This document shows positions 1 through 8,317 of a stretch of 64,000 nucleotides of DNA, one piece after another. The position numbers were made by a program, and so were the translations under genes. The DNA lies in the NCBI RefSeq assembly GCF_001298105.1, contig NZ_LGJH01000139.1, positions 21,515-85,514 on the forward strand. The letters run 5' to 3'. The stretch is from Novosphingobium sp. ST904 (GTDB lineage Bacteria; Pseudomonadota; Alphaproteobacteria; Sphingomonadales; Sphingomonadaceae). The notes below the pieces were generated by a model. That model was not told where the DNA came from, made no database searches, and saw only the letters and a program-made list of their open reading frames with translations. Each line of letters opens with the position of its first letter. Within the stretch, counting starts at the first letter, position 1.

Positions 1-113
1 AGCCCGCCCTCGTCAAGCAGGTCATGCGCCGCCTCTATCAGCAGGCGCGTCCGATCGCGTTCGCCGTCATCGAATTCGGCAAGTTGGGTGGGAGACGGTC
101 GAACAGTGGCCAT
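1..113 (-). CDS. TetR-family regulator, N-terminal fragment
   Basis: The first 37 codons of a minus-strand gene that leaves the window at its left edge. From an ATG at 113 it reads MATVRPSPTQLAEF, then DRTRLLIEAAHDLLDEGG, which is the helix-1 pattern of TetR DNA-binding domains (R..LL.AA..L..EGG). The turn-helix-turn and the ligand domain lie outside the window. It is divergent from the ferredoxin-P450 pair, and a 6-bp inverted repeat (214-228) lies between them, so it is the obvious candidate repressor of that operon. The family is inferred from a short stretch only. Confidence 0.6.
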   Translation of the reverse strand, partial: MATVRPSPTQLAEFDDGERDRTRLLIEAAHDLLDEGG

Positions 114-180
114 GGGCGATGGATTAGGCCCTCCGTCCGCGCCGGTCCAGTGCCCGCAATTGCGAAGTTCTCGCCGGTGA

Positions 181-228
181 TTGACTTCACCGGGGGGGAG
201 CGGCTAGAAAATGGAGAACAGCGTTCTC
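181..228 (+). promoter_or_regulatory. Putative promoter and operator of the ferredoxin-P450 operon
   Basis: A TTGACT hexamer (181-186) and TAGAAA (205-210) with an 18-nt spacer make a sigma70-like promoter. Directly downstream is a perfect inverted repeat, GAGAAC-AGC-GTTCTC (214-228), placed where a repressor would cover the transcription start. The likely binder is the divergent TetR-type protein. Inferred from sequence alone. Confidence 0.4.
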
Positions 229-265
229 AGAAACGCGCTCAACGGATGAAGGACAGGAGAGTTCG

Positions 266-592
266 ATGCCCAAGGTCACTTATGTCGATCACGAAGGTCA
301 CACGACCGACGTGGACGTGGCGATCGGCGAAAACGTCATGCGCGGTGCGGTCTATAACGGAATAGAGGGCATCACCGGCGAATGCGGCGGCGGCCTCTCC
401 TGCGCCACCTGCCATTGCTACGTAGACGAGAACTGGACCGAGGCGGTGGGCGGGCCTTCCTCCCAGGCGGAGGAGGAACTGCTGGAATCGGCTGCTGCCG
501 AAGTGAAGCCGAGCAGCCGCCTCTCCTGCCAGATCGACATGACCGAGAGCCTCGACGGGCTCGTGGTGCACATGCCCGAGCATCAGTTCTGA
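266..592 (+). CDS. 2Fe-2S ferredoxin, putidaredoxin/adrenodoxin type
   Basis: Small soluble electron carrier of 108 aa, the normal size for this family. The four cluster ligands are visible as Cys40, Cys46, Cys49 and Cys88, in the C-X5-C-X2-C...C spacing of putidaredoxin and adrenodoxin. It ends in a polar tail (VHMPEHQF). A purine-rich GGAG lies before the ATG. The P450 gene starts 22 bp downstream, so this is almost certainly its electron donor. No ferredoxin reductase gene is present in the window, so electrons from NAD(P)H must come from a reductase encoded elsewhere. Confidence 0.95.
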   Translation: MPKVTYVDHEGHTTDVDVAIGENVMRGAVYNGIEGITGECGGGLSCATCHCYVDENWTEAVGGPSSQAEEELLESAAAEVKPSSRLSCQIDMTESLDGLVVHMPEHQF

Positions 593-614
593 AGCCGGAC
601 ACAGGGAGAGAACG

Positions 615-1874
615 ATGCCTATCGACGCCGCCAACCCGGTTCCGCCCAGTTTTCCGCGCCATGTCGGCATGGACCAGGTGCCCGATCACGTCCCCCCCGA
701 ACTGATCCGCCAGTCCGGCCTCACCTTCGGCCCCGATTTCCTGGCCAACCCGCATGACTTCATGGCCGCGCTGCACGAAAAGCAGCCGCCGATCTATTAC
801 GACGTCAGCCCGATGGGCAACATGTGGCACCTCACCAAGCATGAGGACGCGCTGTTCGGCCTGCGCCATCCGCAGATCTTCTCGAACGAAGGCGCCACCC
901 CCTTCCCGCGCGATCCGAACGACTATTTCTACTTCATCCCGATCGAGATCGATCCCCCGCATCACCGCAAGTACCGCAACATCGTTGACCCGGTGTTCAG
1001 CCCGCAGGGCGTGCTCAAGCTCGAACGGCTGATCCACCAGCGCGCGAACGACCTGATCGACGAGATCGAGGCCAAGGTCGCGGCAGGCGGCGAGTGTGAG
1101 TTCACCGAGGACTTCGGGCGGCCACTGCCGGTTGCGGTGTTCCTCGACATCATGGGCCTGCCGCAGGACATGCGCGATACGTTCGTGGAATGGGCAATGG
1201 AACTGCTCCATTCGAACGACCGCGCGATCATGGGCCAGTCGATGGCCAAGATCACCGCCTATCTCAAGCAAGCCATCGCCGAGAAGAAGGCCAACCCGGA
1301 CGACGGTGTCGTCAGCCTGATCGCCCATGCGGAACCAGACGGCGTGCCGCTTTCCGACAAGGAAATATTCGGCTTCGTCTGCTTCCTGTTCATCGCCGGT
1401 CTCGACACCGTTTTCGCCACGCTCAACAATATCTGGGCCTGGCTGGCGGAAAACCCCGAGAAGCGTCAGGAAATCATCGACCGTCCGCAGGACATCGACA
1501 GGATCGTCGAGGAACTTCTCCGCCGCTGGTCAGTGACCTTCTCCGGCCGGGTGCTTGACCAGGATCATGAAATGCGCGGCGTGCAGATGAAGAAGGGCGA
1601 TCGCGTCACCTTCATCCTGCCTGCCTGCAACTTCGACCCTGAGGTGTTCCCCGACCCGATGACGGTGAACTTCGACCGCCCCCGCAAGACGATCCTCGCC
1701 TTCACGGTCGGCGTTCATAGCTGCATGGGCGGGCACCTTGCACGGCTCGAAGTGAAGATCGCATTGCAGGAATGGCTGAAGCGCGTGCCTGACTTCACGC
1801 TCAAGCCCGGCACCCGGATCGAGTACCGCCCCGGCGGCGTGATCGGCCCCGAAGCCGTGCCGCTGGTCTGGTAA
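615..1874 (+). CDS. Cytochrome P450, CYP101 (P450cam)-like
   Basis: Haem-thiolate monooxygenase of 419 aa. Visible marks are the I-helix AGLDT (acid Asp264, Thr265, equivalent to Asp251/Thr252 of P450cam), the K-helix EELLRR (ExxR), and the haem loop FTVGVHSCMGG with axial Cys370. Resemblance to P450cam is clear at the C-terminus, where PDF..PG..I...G...G.EALPLVW-type sequence is shared, and in the stretch after the ExxR (GR.L..D.E..GVQ.KKGD). CYP101-family enzymes of Novosphingobium hydroxylate terpenoids and norisoprenoids; the substrate here cannot be read from sequence. It is translated with the upstream ferredoxin. Confidence 0.95.
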   Translation: MPIDAANPVPPSFPRHVGMDQVPDHVPPELIRQSGLTFGPDFLANPHDFMAALHEKQPPIYYDVSPMGNMWHLTKHEDALFGLRHPQIFSNEGATPFPRDPNDYFYFIPIEIDPPHHRKYRNIVDPVFSPQGVLKLERLIHQRANDLIDEIEAKVAAGGECEFTEDFGRPLPVAVFLDIMGLPQDMRDTFVEWAMELLHSNDRAIMGQSMAKITAYLKQAIAEKKANPDDGVVSLIAHAEPDGVPLSDKEIFGFVCFLFIAGLDTVFATLNNIWAWLAENPEKRQEIIDRPQDIDRIVEELLRRWSVTFSGRVLDQDHEMRGVQMKKGDRVTFILPACNFDPEVFPDPMTVNFDRPRKTILAFTVGVHSCMGGHLARLEVKIALQEWLKRVPDFTLKPGTRIEYRPGGVIGPEAVPLVW

Positions 1875-1888
1875 GGGCACCGAACCAA

Positions 1889-1920
1889 GGGAGCCGCGCC
1901 GATCGGTGCGGCTCCCTTTT
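1889..1920 (+). terminator. Rho-independent terminator after the P450
   Basis: Perfect 9-bp stem GGGAGCCGC (1889-1897) / GCGGCTCCC (1908-1916) followed by TTTT. It ends the ferredoxin-P450 transcript and abuts the stop codon of the convergent gene. Confidence 0.85.
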
Positions 1921-2912
1921 CATGTCATTGCATCCCGCGCGATCTCCATCGCTGCGAGTTGCAGCCTCAGGCCTTCGTTTTCTGCGCGCAGCGCGGTGAT
2001 CTCGCGGTGGGCGCGGACGATGGCCGGCGCAGCCACCCGAGACGGTTCGGGCCTACGTTTCGGCGGGCCGGCATTCGGGGCGGCACCCCGCAACATGGCC
2101 GCAATCCGATTGGCCGAGGCACGAACCCACGCCTCCATCAGGACAAGCGCGCCATCGCGCAAGATGGCCGGCGCACGATCGCTTGTGAGGGGTTCCGGCC
2201 CAGAGGACATTGGCATCGCGAAAGCTTCGTCCACGGATAAAGCGGCGCAGGCCTCCTGACAGGCCTGCGCCGCACGAGCAGCGCGCGGGACGACCCTTGG
2301 CGCCTGCTCCCCGGACTTCGCCGCCCACAGTCCGGCGGCGCGTCCTGAACTCCCATGATGACCGTCACGGCCTGGCCGCGCCTGCCGAAGTGAACCCGTC
2401 CCCCGCCCGTGGCCCTTCGCACAGGAAACCGGCTCGTTTCCGGCCAGTACGGGCTTGGCCCTTGCGGCCTCCCGGCGCCCCTTTACTACCGGCTGCATCA
2501 AGGATCGGAGCAGGGTGAACAGCGGATCCTGCGAGGCACCGTACCCGGCGCGCAGGCCGCAAGTGCACAGCCTGGGGGCGGTCCAGATCCATCCGCGATC
2601 ATGACACAGCGCCGCTCCGCTTTCAGCGCCCCCACTGGCGTTCCCGTCATCATTGGCAGCCGGAACCATCGAAGGCCCACGCCGCTCCAACGCCAGTTTC
2701 CGCACACGCTTCGTCGCGTGCTGCCCCGATGCGCCCCGAGGGTCAGTCTGCAGATGCCGTGCGGCTATGCCTTTCCCGCGCCGCGTTTCCGGTTTCGATC
2801 TGTCCCCGGCAGCTTTTCGCGACCCCGAGTCCTGCAACGACCGGTTGCTCCGGGGGCCTGATCCTTTCCCCTTGCTTCCGGGCAGCTCTTCACCCGGGGC
2901 CTCTTCGTCCAT
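1920..2912 (-). CDS. Hypothetical protein with C-terminal coiled coil
   Basis: Not recognised. An open frame of 330 aa if begun at the ATG at 2912, which has a good Shine-Dalgarno (GGAGAAA) 6 nt upstream; the frame also continues to a GTG at 2954. The N-terminal two-thirds is basic, Gly/Ser/Arg-rich and looks disordered. The last 100 residues look like real protein: a helical stretch (ALVLMEAWVRASANRIAAML) and a heptad-like end (REITALRAENEGLRLQLAAM). No signal peptide or membrane segment is visible. Reading-frame conservation is unproven, and an indel in the N-terminal half is possible given the rest of the window. Confidence 0.45.
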   Translation of the reverse strand: MDEEAPGEELPGSKGKGSGPRSNRSLQDSGSRKAAGDRSKPETRRGKGIAARHLQTDPRGASGQHATKRVRKLALERRGPSMVPAANDDGNASGGAESGAALCHDRGWIWTAPRLCTCGLRAGYGASQDPLFTLLRSLMQPVVKGRREAARAKPVLAGNEPVSCAKGHGRGTGSLRQARPGRDGHHGSSGRAAGLWAAKSGEQAPRVVPRAARAAQACQEACAALSVDEAFAMPMSSGPEPLTSDRAPAILRDGALVLMEAWVRASANRIAAMLRGAAPNAGPPKRRPEPSRVAAPAIVRAHREITALRAENEGLRLQLAAMEIARDAMT

Positions 2913-3562
2913 GGGCTTTCTCCCAAGTTCTGAAGCTTTCCCCATGGCTGTCACGCGAGCGGCCGGGATTGAAGGTCAGTTAACTCCGTTTTCGTTCGAC
3001 AGCCCGCTGCGCGCGCGGGACACCGCCCAGTGCCTGTGGTTAATCGAACGGAAACGGGCGCACTTGAGTCAACCCGGAGTCCAGGGCCGCGAGCGCCGCC
3101 GCAGCCGGGCAAGGCCTCGTGCCCGGCCTTGCAGCACCGAGGATGCAATCGTTGCGCACGCAAAAGCCATGCACAAACGAGCGCGGATCATGCAATTCCG
3201 CTTTGAGATCGCGAGAAATTGTTGCAGAGTGCTTGGCGAAAGGCCGCTAGCGGCTTTACCGGCGTTGGGAGAGAGCGCGCCGGGAGGGAGGTCTACTTCC
3301 TTTCCGGCGCGCCGATACTTCGCAGGTGCAACATCATCCAAATATTCGGTTTTGACAACCCTGTTCCGCAAAATTGCGGGGCAGGGTTATCGATGCCATG
3401 CTGCATGAAGCACCGCTTGTTAGCGGAAGCAGCATGCCATGCTGCGGCATCATCGCGTGGCGACGCAGGAGGAAGTGATTCGCCGCGCCGCCCGGCCGCA
3501 TCGCGATTGCGGGCATGGAACGCCTGGGCTAGCCGCCGGGTACATCAGCAGCGAGCCCCTTC
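2913..3562. other. 650-bp non-coding stretch before the MATE gene
   Basis: No convincing gene on either strand. Several open frames exist, but none has both a ribosome site and protein-like composition. The right-hand part (3352-3451) holds the dense hairpin array described separately. No tRNA was recognised. Confidence 0.5.
3352..3451 (+). other. Nested hairpin array, candidate structured RNA
   Basis: Two consecutive compound stem-loops. The first is AACCCTG (3357-3363)/CAGGGTT (3382-3388) enclosing CCGCAA (3366-3371)/TTGCGG (3374-3379). The second is ATGCTGC (3398-3404)/GCAGCAT (3429-3435) enclosing CCGCT-TGTT-AGCGG (3413-3426). A 12-nt direct repeat, ATGCCATGCTGC, occurs at 3393 and 3434, and ATGCC/GGCAT can form an alternative stem (3434-3450). 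A TTGACA (3352-3357) touches the left edge. It sits 112 nt before the MATE start, so a leader or small RNA is possible. It does not match a riboswitch class I know. Confidence 0.4.
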
Positions 3563-4915
3563 TTGACCCAGCCAACCACCCCCCACCCCACTCCGCCGCG
3601 CAAGGGACAGGCCCGGCTGCTCTGGTCCATCGCGCTTCCCGCGATGCTCACCAACGTTGCCACCGCCCTGTTCGGGCTGGCCGACATGTGGGCCATAGGC
3701 CGCCTCGGCGATGCACCGGCGCAAGGCGCGGTGGAACTCGGCGCGAAGTACATGATGGGCCTGCTTAACGTGTTCAACTTCCTGCGCACCAGCACCGTCG
3801 CGCTGACGGCTCAGGGGACCGGTCGCGCCGACCGGCAGGCGCAGGCGGAAACACTAACCCGCGCCATGGCCGTGGCGATGGGCATCGGTGTGCTGCTGGT
3901 CTGCCTGATGCCCGTGGCGATCCCGTTCGGGCTCGACCTGCTCGAAGCGAGGGGGCCGCTGCGCGAAAGCGCCGGGGACTATATCGCCATCCGCTATTGG
4001 GCAGGGCCGCTTTGGCTCGGCAACTGCGTGCTGGTGGGATGGCTGATCGGACAGCGACTGGTGCGCCATGTCCTCGTGGTGGAAATCGGCGCCAATATCC
4101 TGCACATCGCGCTCGACCTGTTGCTCGTCCTCGTCGCGAAGTGGGGCGTTGCCGGCGTGGCAACCGCGACGCTGACGTCGGAACTGTTCAAGTTTCTGGT
4201 TCTCGCCGCCATCGTCTTGCGCCGCCCCGAAGCCCGCACGGCCTTCGCCCTGGCACGGCAGCGGACAACGTGGCGGCGCGGCGAACTGGCCCGCCTTTTC
4301 GCACTCAACCGCGACCTGTTCCTGCGAGCCCTGTTGCTCACCGCCGTGCTGCTCGCATTCGCCCGTGCCGGTGCGCAGGCCGGGCCGCTGACGCTGGCGG
4401 CGAACGGCATCCTGTTCCAGCTCTTCATGCTCGCCACCCTCCTGCTCGACGGCTTCGAAAGCGCCGCACAAGTGCTCTGCGGCGAGGCGCTCGGCGCGCG
4501 AAACCGGGCTGGCTTCGCGGCAACGGTTCGCTCGGCACTGCTATGGGGCGGGGTGATGGGCCTTGCCCTCACGCTCGCTTACGCGGTGGGAGGCAAGGCG
4601 CTGGCGGCCGCATTCAACACCGATCCGGGCGTGATCGCGGCCACTGCGGTTTACGCGCCATGGCTCACCCTGCTGCCACTGCTCGGGGTCTCGGCCTATG
4701 TTCTTGACGGGGTGTTCGTTGGCGCCGGGTGGACGCGGGCGATGATGGGGACGATGCTGGCCGCAATGGCAGGTTACGCGCTGCTGCTTTGGCTGCTCCA
4801 TCCGCTGGGCAACCACGGCCTCTGGGCGGCTTTCACGATGTTCTTCGTCATTCGCGGGCTGGGGCAGGCTGCGGTGCTGCCCCGCCTCGCCAGGCGCAGC
4901 TTCAGCGTTTCCTGA
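3563..4915 (+). CDS. MATE family efflux transporter (DinF-like)
   Basis: Inner-membrane cation-coupled drug/metabolite antiporter of 450 aa with about 12 hydrophobic segments, the usual MATE size. The N-terminus LLWSIALPAMLTNVATALFG matches the first MATE helix, and each half begins with a P-containing helix. The start is TTG: an in-frame stop lies at 3530-3532, no ATG or GTG lies between it and 3563, and the first ATG would remove most of helix 1. No strong ribosome site is seen. The last 14 bp overlap the convergent DUF938 gene. The substrate is unknown. Confidence 0.9.
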   Translation: MTQPTTPHPTPPRKGQARLLWSIALPAMLTNVATALFGLADMWAIGRLGDAPAQGAVELGAKYMMGLLNVFNFLRTSTVALTAQGTGRADRQAQAETLTRAMAVAMGIGVLLVCLMPVAIPFGLDLLEARGPLRESAGDYIAIRYWAGPLWLGNCVLVGWLIGQRLVRHVLVVEIGANILHIALDLLLVLVAKWGVAGVATATLTSELFKFLVLAAIVLRRPEARTAFALARQRTTWRRGELARLFALNRDLFLRALLLTAVLLAFARAGAQAGPLTLAANGILFQLFMLATLLLDGFESAAQVLCGEALGARNRAGFAATVRSALLWGGVMGLALTLAYAVGGKALAAAFNTDPGVIAATAVYAPWLTLLPLLGVSAYVLDGVFVGAGWTRAMMGTMLAAMAGYALLLWLLHPLGNHGLWAAFTMFFVIRGLGQAAVLPRLARRSFSVS

Positions 4916-5504
4916 ACACCACGCTCAGGTTGTCGGCAGGCATGGAGATCACGCGTTCCAGATCGAGCCCCCTGACGGCGGCGATATCCGCGACATCTTC
5001 GAGCAGGCGCAGGCCCCATTCGGGATTGCGCCGCTTGAGGTCCTCGTCGAAAGCCGCGTTACCCGGTTCGATCGCATGCCCCGCGCGGCGGTAGGGACCA
5101 TAAAGCACGAGCGGCGCCCCCGCGGGCAGCAAACGTCCCGCCCCCGCCACGAGCCCCAGCGCCGATTGCCAGGGGCTGATGTGGACCATGTTGATGCACA
5201 CGATCGCATCGGCGCTTTCGACAGGCCAGTCCTGCGCGGCAGCGTCGAGTTCGAGGGGCGCCAGCAGGTTGGGAAGGCGCTCCGTCTCCCGCCAGCCCTC
5301 GATGGAGGCGCGGGCGGCAGCATCCGGATCTGTCGGCTGCCAGTCGCGCCCGGTCATGGCCCGTGCGAAGTGTACCGCATGTTCGCCGGTGCCCGAGCCG
5401 ATCTCCAGCACAAGGCCGCTCGATGGCAACGCACCGCGCAGTACGGCGAGGATAGGATCGCGGTTGCGGGCGACGGCGGGAGCATGGCGGCGAGCGTCGT
5501 TCAT
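4902..5504 (-). CDS. DUF938 SAM-dependent methyltransferase-like protein
   Basis: 200 aa. Residues around 32-42 carry the SAM-binding glycine motif (VLEIGSGTGEHAVHFA). Later sequence shows the DUF938 hallmarks: WQPTDPD, INMVHISPW, and YGPYRR...GNAAFDE.L..RNPEWGLR. The family is widespread in proteobacteria with an unknown substrate. It lies 23 bp after the unknown che-operon gene on the same strand, so it may be read through from that operon, but nothing in the sequence ties it to chemotaxis. Confidence 0.88.
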   Translation of the reverse strand: MNDARRHAPAVARNRDPILAVLRGALPSSGLVLEIGSGTGEHAVHFARAMTGRDWQPTDPDAAARASIEGWRETERLPNLLAPLELDAAAQDWPVESADAIVCINMVHISPWQSALGLVAGAGRLLPAGAPLVLYGPYRRAGHAIEPGNAAFDEDLKRRNPEWGLRLLEDVADIAAVRGLDLERVISMPADNLSVVFRKR

Positions 5505-5527
5505 GCGGCGGGACTAGTCCCGCCGCA

Positions 5528-5869
5528 TCACTCCCACAAGCCCAGCGGATCGCACCCGGCGGTGTCTTCGATCGGGACTTCGCAGCAGGTCTCGGCGGTT
5601 CCGTCCATGAACCCGCAGAAGCGTTCATGCAGGGTTTCAAGGTTGATGCGCCGCATCTCCACTTCGCTGAACCCGGCCGCAAGGATCGCGGCGAGCGCAC
5701 GCTGCTTCTGGGCGATAAGGTCTATCGCCTGAAGCTCGCGCAAGTGCCGCGCAACGAAAGTCTCGTCACGGCAGAACACTTCGCCCAGGGCTTCGATCTC
5801 GGCGCCGAGTTCGCCCAGGACTTCGGCCATGGCGATGAAGCGCGGCTCGAAAATCGGTTGGTGGATCAT
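5528..5869 (-). CDS. Hypothetical protein at the end of the chemotaxis operon
   Basis: Not recognised. 113 aa, starting 4 bp after the cheW stop, so it is probably translationally coupled. The centre is helical (EVLGELGAEIEALGEVFCRD, HLRELQAIDLIAQKQRAL). The C-terminus is short and Cys-rich (FCGFMDG, ETCCEVP, GCDPLGLWE). There is no signal peptide or membrane segment. The helical architecture recalls small phosphatase or adaptor proteins in che operons such as CheZ, but no CheZ motif (D..Q..GQ) is visible, so function is open. Confidence 0.7.
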   Translation of the reverse strand: MIHQPIFEPRFIAMAEVLGELGAEIEALGEVFCRDETFVARHLRELQAIDLIAQKQRALAAILAAGFSEVEMRRINLETLHERFCGFMDGTAETCCEVPIEDTAGCDPLGLWE

Positions 5870-5873
5870 CCGC

Positions 5874-6326
5874 TCAGGCCGCCGCCGCCACGTCGCCCGG
5901 CGTACCGCCGGTTTCGCTCAGCGCCCGCAGGTCGAGCACCATGACCATCCGCTCGTCGATGGCGACGAGCCCTTCGAGGAACGGCGTCACCTCGTCCTGC
6001 CCCGCATTGGGCGGAGGCTGCAGGGTCTCCGACTGGAGCGCGACGATGTCAGAAACCGAATCCACGATCAGCCCCTGCGCCTGCCCACCCACCTGGCAGA
6101 CGATGATGGCGTGGCGCGCAGTGGCCTCGGTGGCGGGCCAGCCGAGCCGCGCCGCGAGGTCGATCACCGGCAGGACGGTTCCGCGCAGGTTGACCACGCC
6201 GGCGACATAGCGCGGCACGCGCGGCATGGGTGTCACCGGGGTCCAGGCGCGTATTTCGCGGATGGCCATGATGTCGAGCGCGAAGATCTGTCCGGCGACT
6301 TCGAAAGTGATGAGTTCGCGGTGCAT
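5874..6326 (-). CDS. cheW: Chemotaxis adaptor CheW
   Basis: SH3-like coupling protein of 150 aa that links chemoreceptors to CheA. Typical sequence: ELITFEVAGQIFALDIMAIREI near the start, then VPRYVAGVVNLRGTVLPVIDL with the conserved NLRG.vlPviDL, and GLIVDSVSDIV. The start at 6326 (MHRELITF) is preferred over an upstream GTG/ATG because AGGACAGG precedes it and the extra upstream residues do not belong to the family. Lies 13 bp after cheY in the operon. Confidence 0.95.
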   Translation of the reverse strand: MHRELITFEVAGQIFALDIMAIREIRAWTPVTPMPRVPRYVAGVVNLRGTVLPVIDLAARLGWPATEATARHAIIVCQVGGQAQGLIVDSVSDIVALQSETLQPPPNAGQDEVTPFLEGLVAIDERMVMVLDLRALSETGGTPGDVAAAA

Positions 6327-6339
6327 GGCGAGCCTGTCC

Positions 6340-6711
6340 TCAATGTGCGACGCGGCGAACTGCCGCGACAAGCTTGTCGGTGTCGAAAGGTTTTACGATC
6401 CATCCGGTAGCGCCGGCGGCCCGGGCACGGGCTTTCTTCTCGTCCGAGCTTTCGGTGGTGAGGACGAGAATCGGCCGGTCGCGATGGCGGGTTCCACCAC
6501 GCACTTTCTCGATCAGGCCGAACCCGTCGAGCCGGGGCATGTTGATGTCGGTGATGACCACGTCCACCTCGTTCACCGCAAGCCATTCCAGCGCCGAAAG
6601 GCCGTCATCCGCCTGCGCCACGTCGAAGCCATTGGTGGAAAGCGCATGGTTGAGCAGCGCGCGCATCGAGGCGCTGTCGTCTACGGTCAGGATGCGGGTG
6701 CTACGGGACAT
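6340..6711 (-). CDS. cheY: Chemotaxis response regulator CheY
   Basis: Single receiver domain of 123 aa. Acid pocket and phospho-site are intact: DD in ILTVDDSAS, phospho-acceptor Asp in VVITDINMP, Thr in LVLTTESS, and Lys in WIVKPF. It receives phosphate from CheA and signals to the flagellar motor, or acts as a phosphate sink. The frame is open upstream, but the ATG at 6711 carries GAGG about 6 nt before it and starts the domain correctly. Lies between cheD and cheW. Confidence 0.95.
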   Translation of the reverse strand: MSRSTRILTVDDSASMRALLNHALSTNGFDVAQADDGLSALEWLAVNEVDVVITDINMPRLDGFGLIEKVRGGTRHRDRPILVLTTESSDEKKARARAAGATGWIVKPFDTDKLVAAVRRVAH

Positions 6712-6727
6712 AGGGAGCCTCGTTTCT

Positions 6728-7276
6728 TCAGAACAGTTCGACTTCGCCGCGCGCGGCCGGGCGAACGGGGGGCTGGACGACCGGCTCGGGCGCATCGGCC
6801 GCCGCCACCATGCGGCAGCGCACGAGACCGGAAGCCGGGCGGAAATCGAGGCGACGTGCGGCAAGACCGCCAAGATCCTCGCGCACCAGATCGATTCCCT
6901 CGCGCAGGAGGAAGCTGCGCGCGAATTCGGCATTGGCGCTCCCGATCCGCTGCATCCCCCGGTGGAGGTTGGCGCCGCCGTACAGGTGCGCGCGCATCCT
7001 GTCCTTGCGCCCGCCCTGCTGCAGCATCTCGTTGATGAGCATTTCCATGAGGTAGACGCCGTAATGCACGTCGACCTCGCCCCGTTCGGTGCCGGACAGC
7101 GGCTTGGGCAGGAGAAAATGGTTCATTCCGCCCAGTCCCGCGGCGGGATCGTGGAGGCAGGTGGCGACGCAGCTGCCCAGCACGGTGCCGAACTCGTCCG
7201 CCGGCGAGGCGCTCACGCGGAACTGGCCCTGGAGCACGGTGACATGGCTCATGCCGTCCAGCCGATTGTCGAGCAT
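6728..7276 (-). CDS. cheD: Chemoreceptor glutamine deamidase CheD
   Basis: 182 aa from the ATG at 7276 (a second candidate is the ATG at 7252). CheD deamidates glutamines on chemoreceptors. The active-site signature is visible: TVLGSCVATCLHDP with the catalytic Cys, followed by GGMNHFLLP with the catalytic His, and HLYGGANL. The C-terminal tail (PEPVVQPPVRPAARGEVELF) is longer than usual and Pro-rich. The start lies 4 bp after the cheB stop, which suggests coupled translation. Confidence 0.93.
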   Translation of the reverse strand: MLDNRLDGMSHVTVLQGQFRVSASPADEFGTVLGSCVATCLHDPAAGLGGMNHFLLPKPLSGTERGEVDVHYGVYLMEMLINEMLQQGGRKDRMRAHLYGGANLHRGMQRIGSANAEFARSFLLREGIDLVREDLGGLAARRLDFRPASGLVRCRMVAAADAPEPVVQPPVRPAARGEVELF

Positions 7277-7280
7277 CGCC

Positions 7281-8317
7281 TCAGGCCGCCTGATGCAATG
7301 CATGACGCGCAATGCGGTCGATCGGCGCGACGACGCTGGCAGCGCCGAGCGAAATCGCCGCGCGCGGCATTCCGAAAACCGTGCAGGTGCTTTCATCCTG
7401 CGCGATGGTGTGTGCTCCGGCGCGGCTCATCGCCAGCAGCCCGCGCGCGCCGTCCTGCCCCATGCCGGTAAGGAGGATTCCTACGGCCCCGCTTCCCACT
7501 TCCGCCGCAACCGAAGCGAACAGCGCGTCCACGCTCGGGATGTGCCCGGAAACCGGCTCCCCCCGGCGCAGCCTTGCGTGCAGCGCGCCGCCTCCCCCAC
7601 CGCTCATCGCCGCCTTCACGGTGAGGTGGCAGTCCGCTTCGGCGGCGAGATAGACGTTGCCATGGCGCAGCGGCATATCCTGCGCCGCAACCTGCACCCG
7701 CGCCGGGCACACCTGGTCGAGCGTGCGCGCTATGGCCGGGGCGAAGCGCGGGTTGACGTGCTGGACGATCAGCGTCGGCGGGCAGTCTTCCGCGAAATCG
7801 CGCAGCAGAACCTGCAGCGCCTCGACCCCGCCGGTCGAGGAGCCGACCGCGATCAGCCGCGTGTCGCGCCGGATCGAACGGCGGCCCTCCTCTGCCACGC
7901 CCGGGTCGCCGGGCGGTGAAAGCGGACTTGCGCAGCCTGCCGGATCATCGCCGCCAGTTCGCCGCCATCCTGAAGCGTCAGGCGGCCCGAGCGATCGTAC
8001 TTGGCATAGCAGTCCACCGCGCCGAGGCCGAGGGCGCGCGCGGTAACCTCGCTGCCCTCCTGCGTCGCGCCGGAGACGACGATCACCGGAGTTGGCCGCA
8101 GGGTCATGATCTTCTCGAGGAAATCGAGCCCGTTCATACCCGGCATCTCGATGTCGAGCGTGACCACATCGGGATCGAGCCGCTTGATCATCTCGCGCCC
8201 CTCGGCGGCGTTGGATGCGGCGGCAACCACCTCGATGTCGCCCTGCTCTCGCAGCCGGGACATCAGGATCGCACGCATGGTGGGGGAATCGTCGACGATG
8301 AGGACGCGGATGCTCAT
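7281..8317 (-). CDS. cheB: Chemotaxis methylesterase CheB, frameshifted in the linker
   Basis: Receiver domain (8317 to about 7930; [34 protein letters not shown]) followed by the methylesterase domain (about 7870 to 7281; VGSSTGG, IVQHVNP, GMGQDG, giving an intact Ser-His-Asp triad). The two halves are in different frames. Adding one base near 7922 joins them through a natural linker ([16 protein letters not shown]). It demethylates and deamidates chemoreceptors when phosphorylated. The start overlaps the cheR stop by ATGA. Probably an assembly or sequencing indel; if real, two separate proteins would result. Confidence 0.85.

Noticed and set aside
3069..3371. 100-codon minus-strand frame in the 2913-3562 gap
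   Set aside because: No ribosome site, unlikely composition, and it runs through the hairpin array.
3357..3451. Integron attC site
   Set aside because: The paired arms suggest it, but the conserved R-Y-Y-Y-A-A-C / G-T-T-R-R-R-Y core sites are not in the right place, and no integrase is near.
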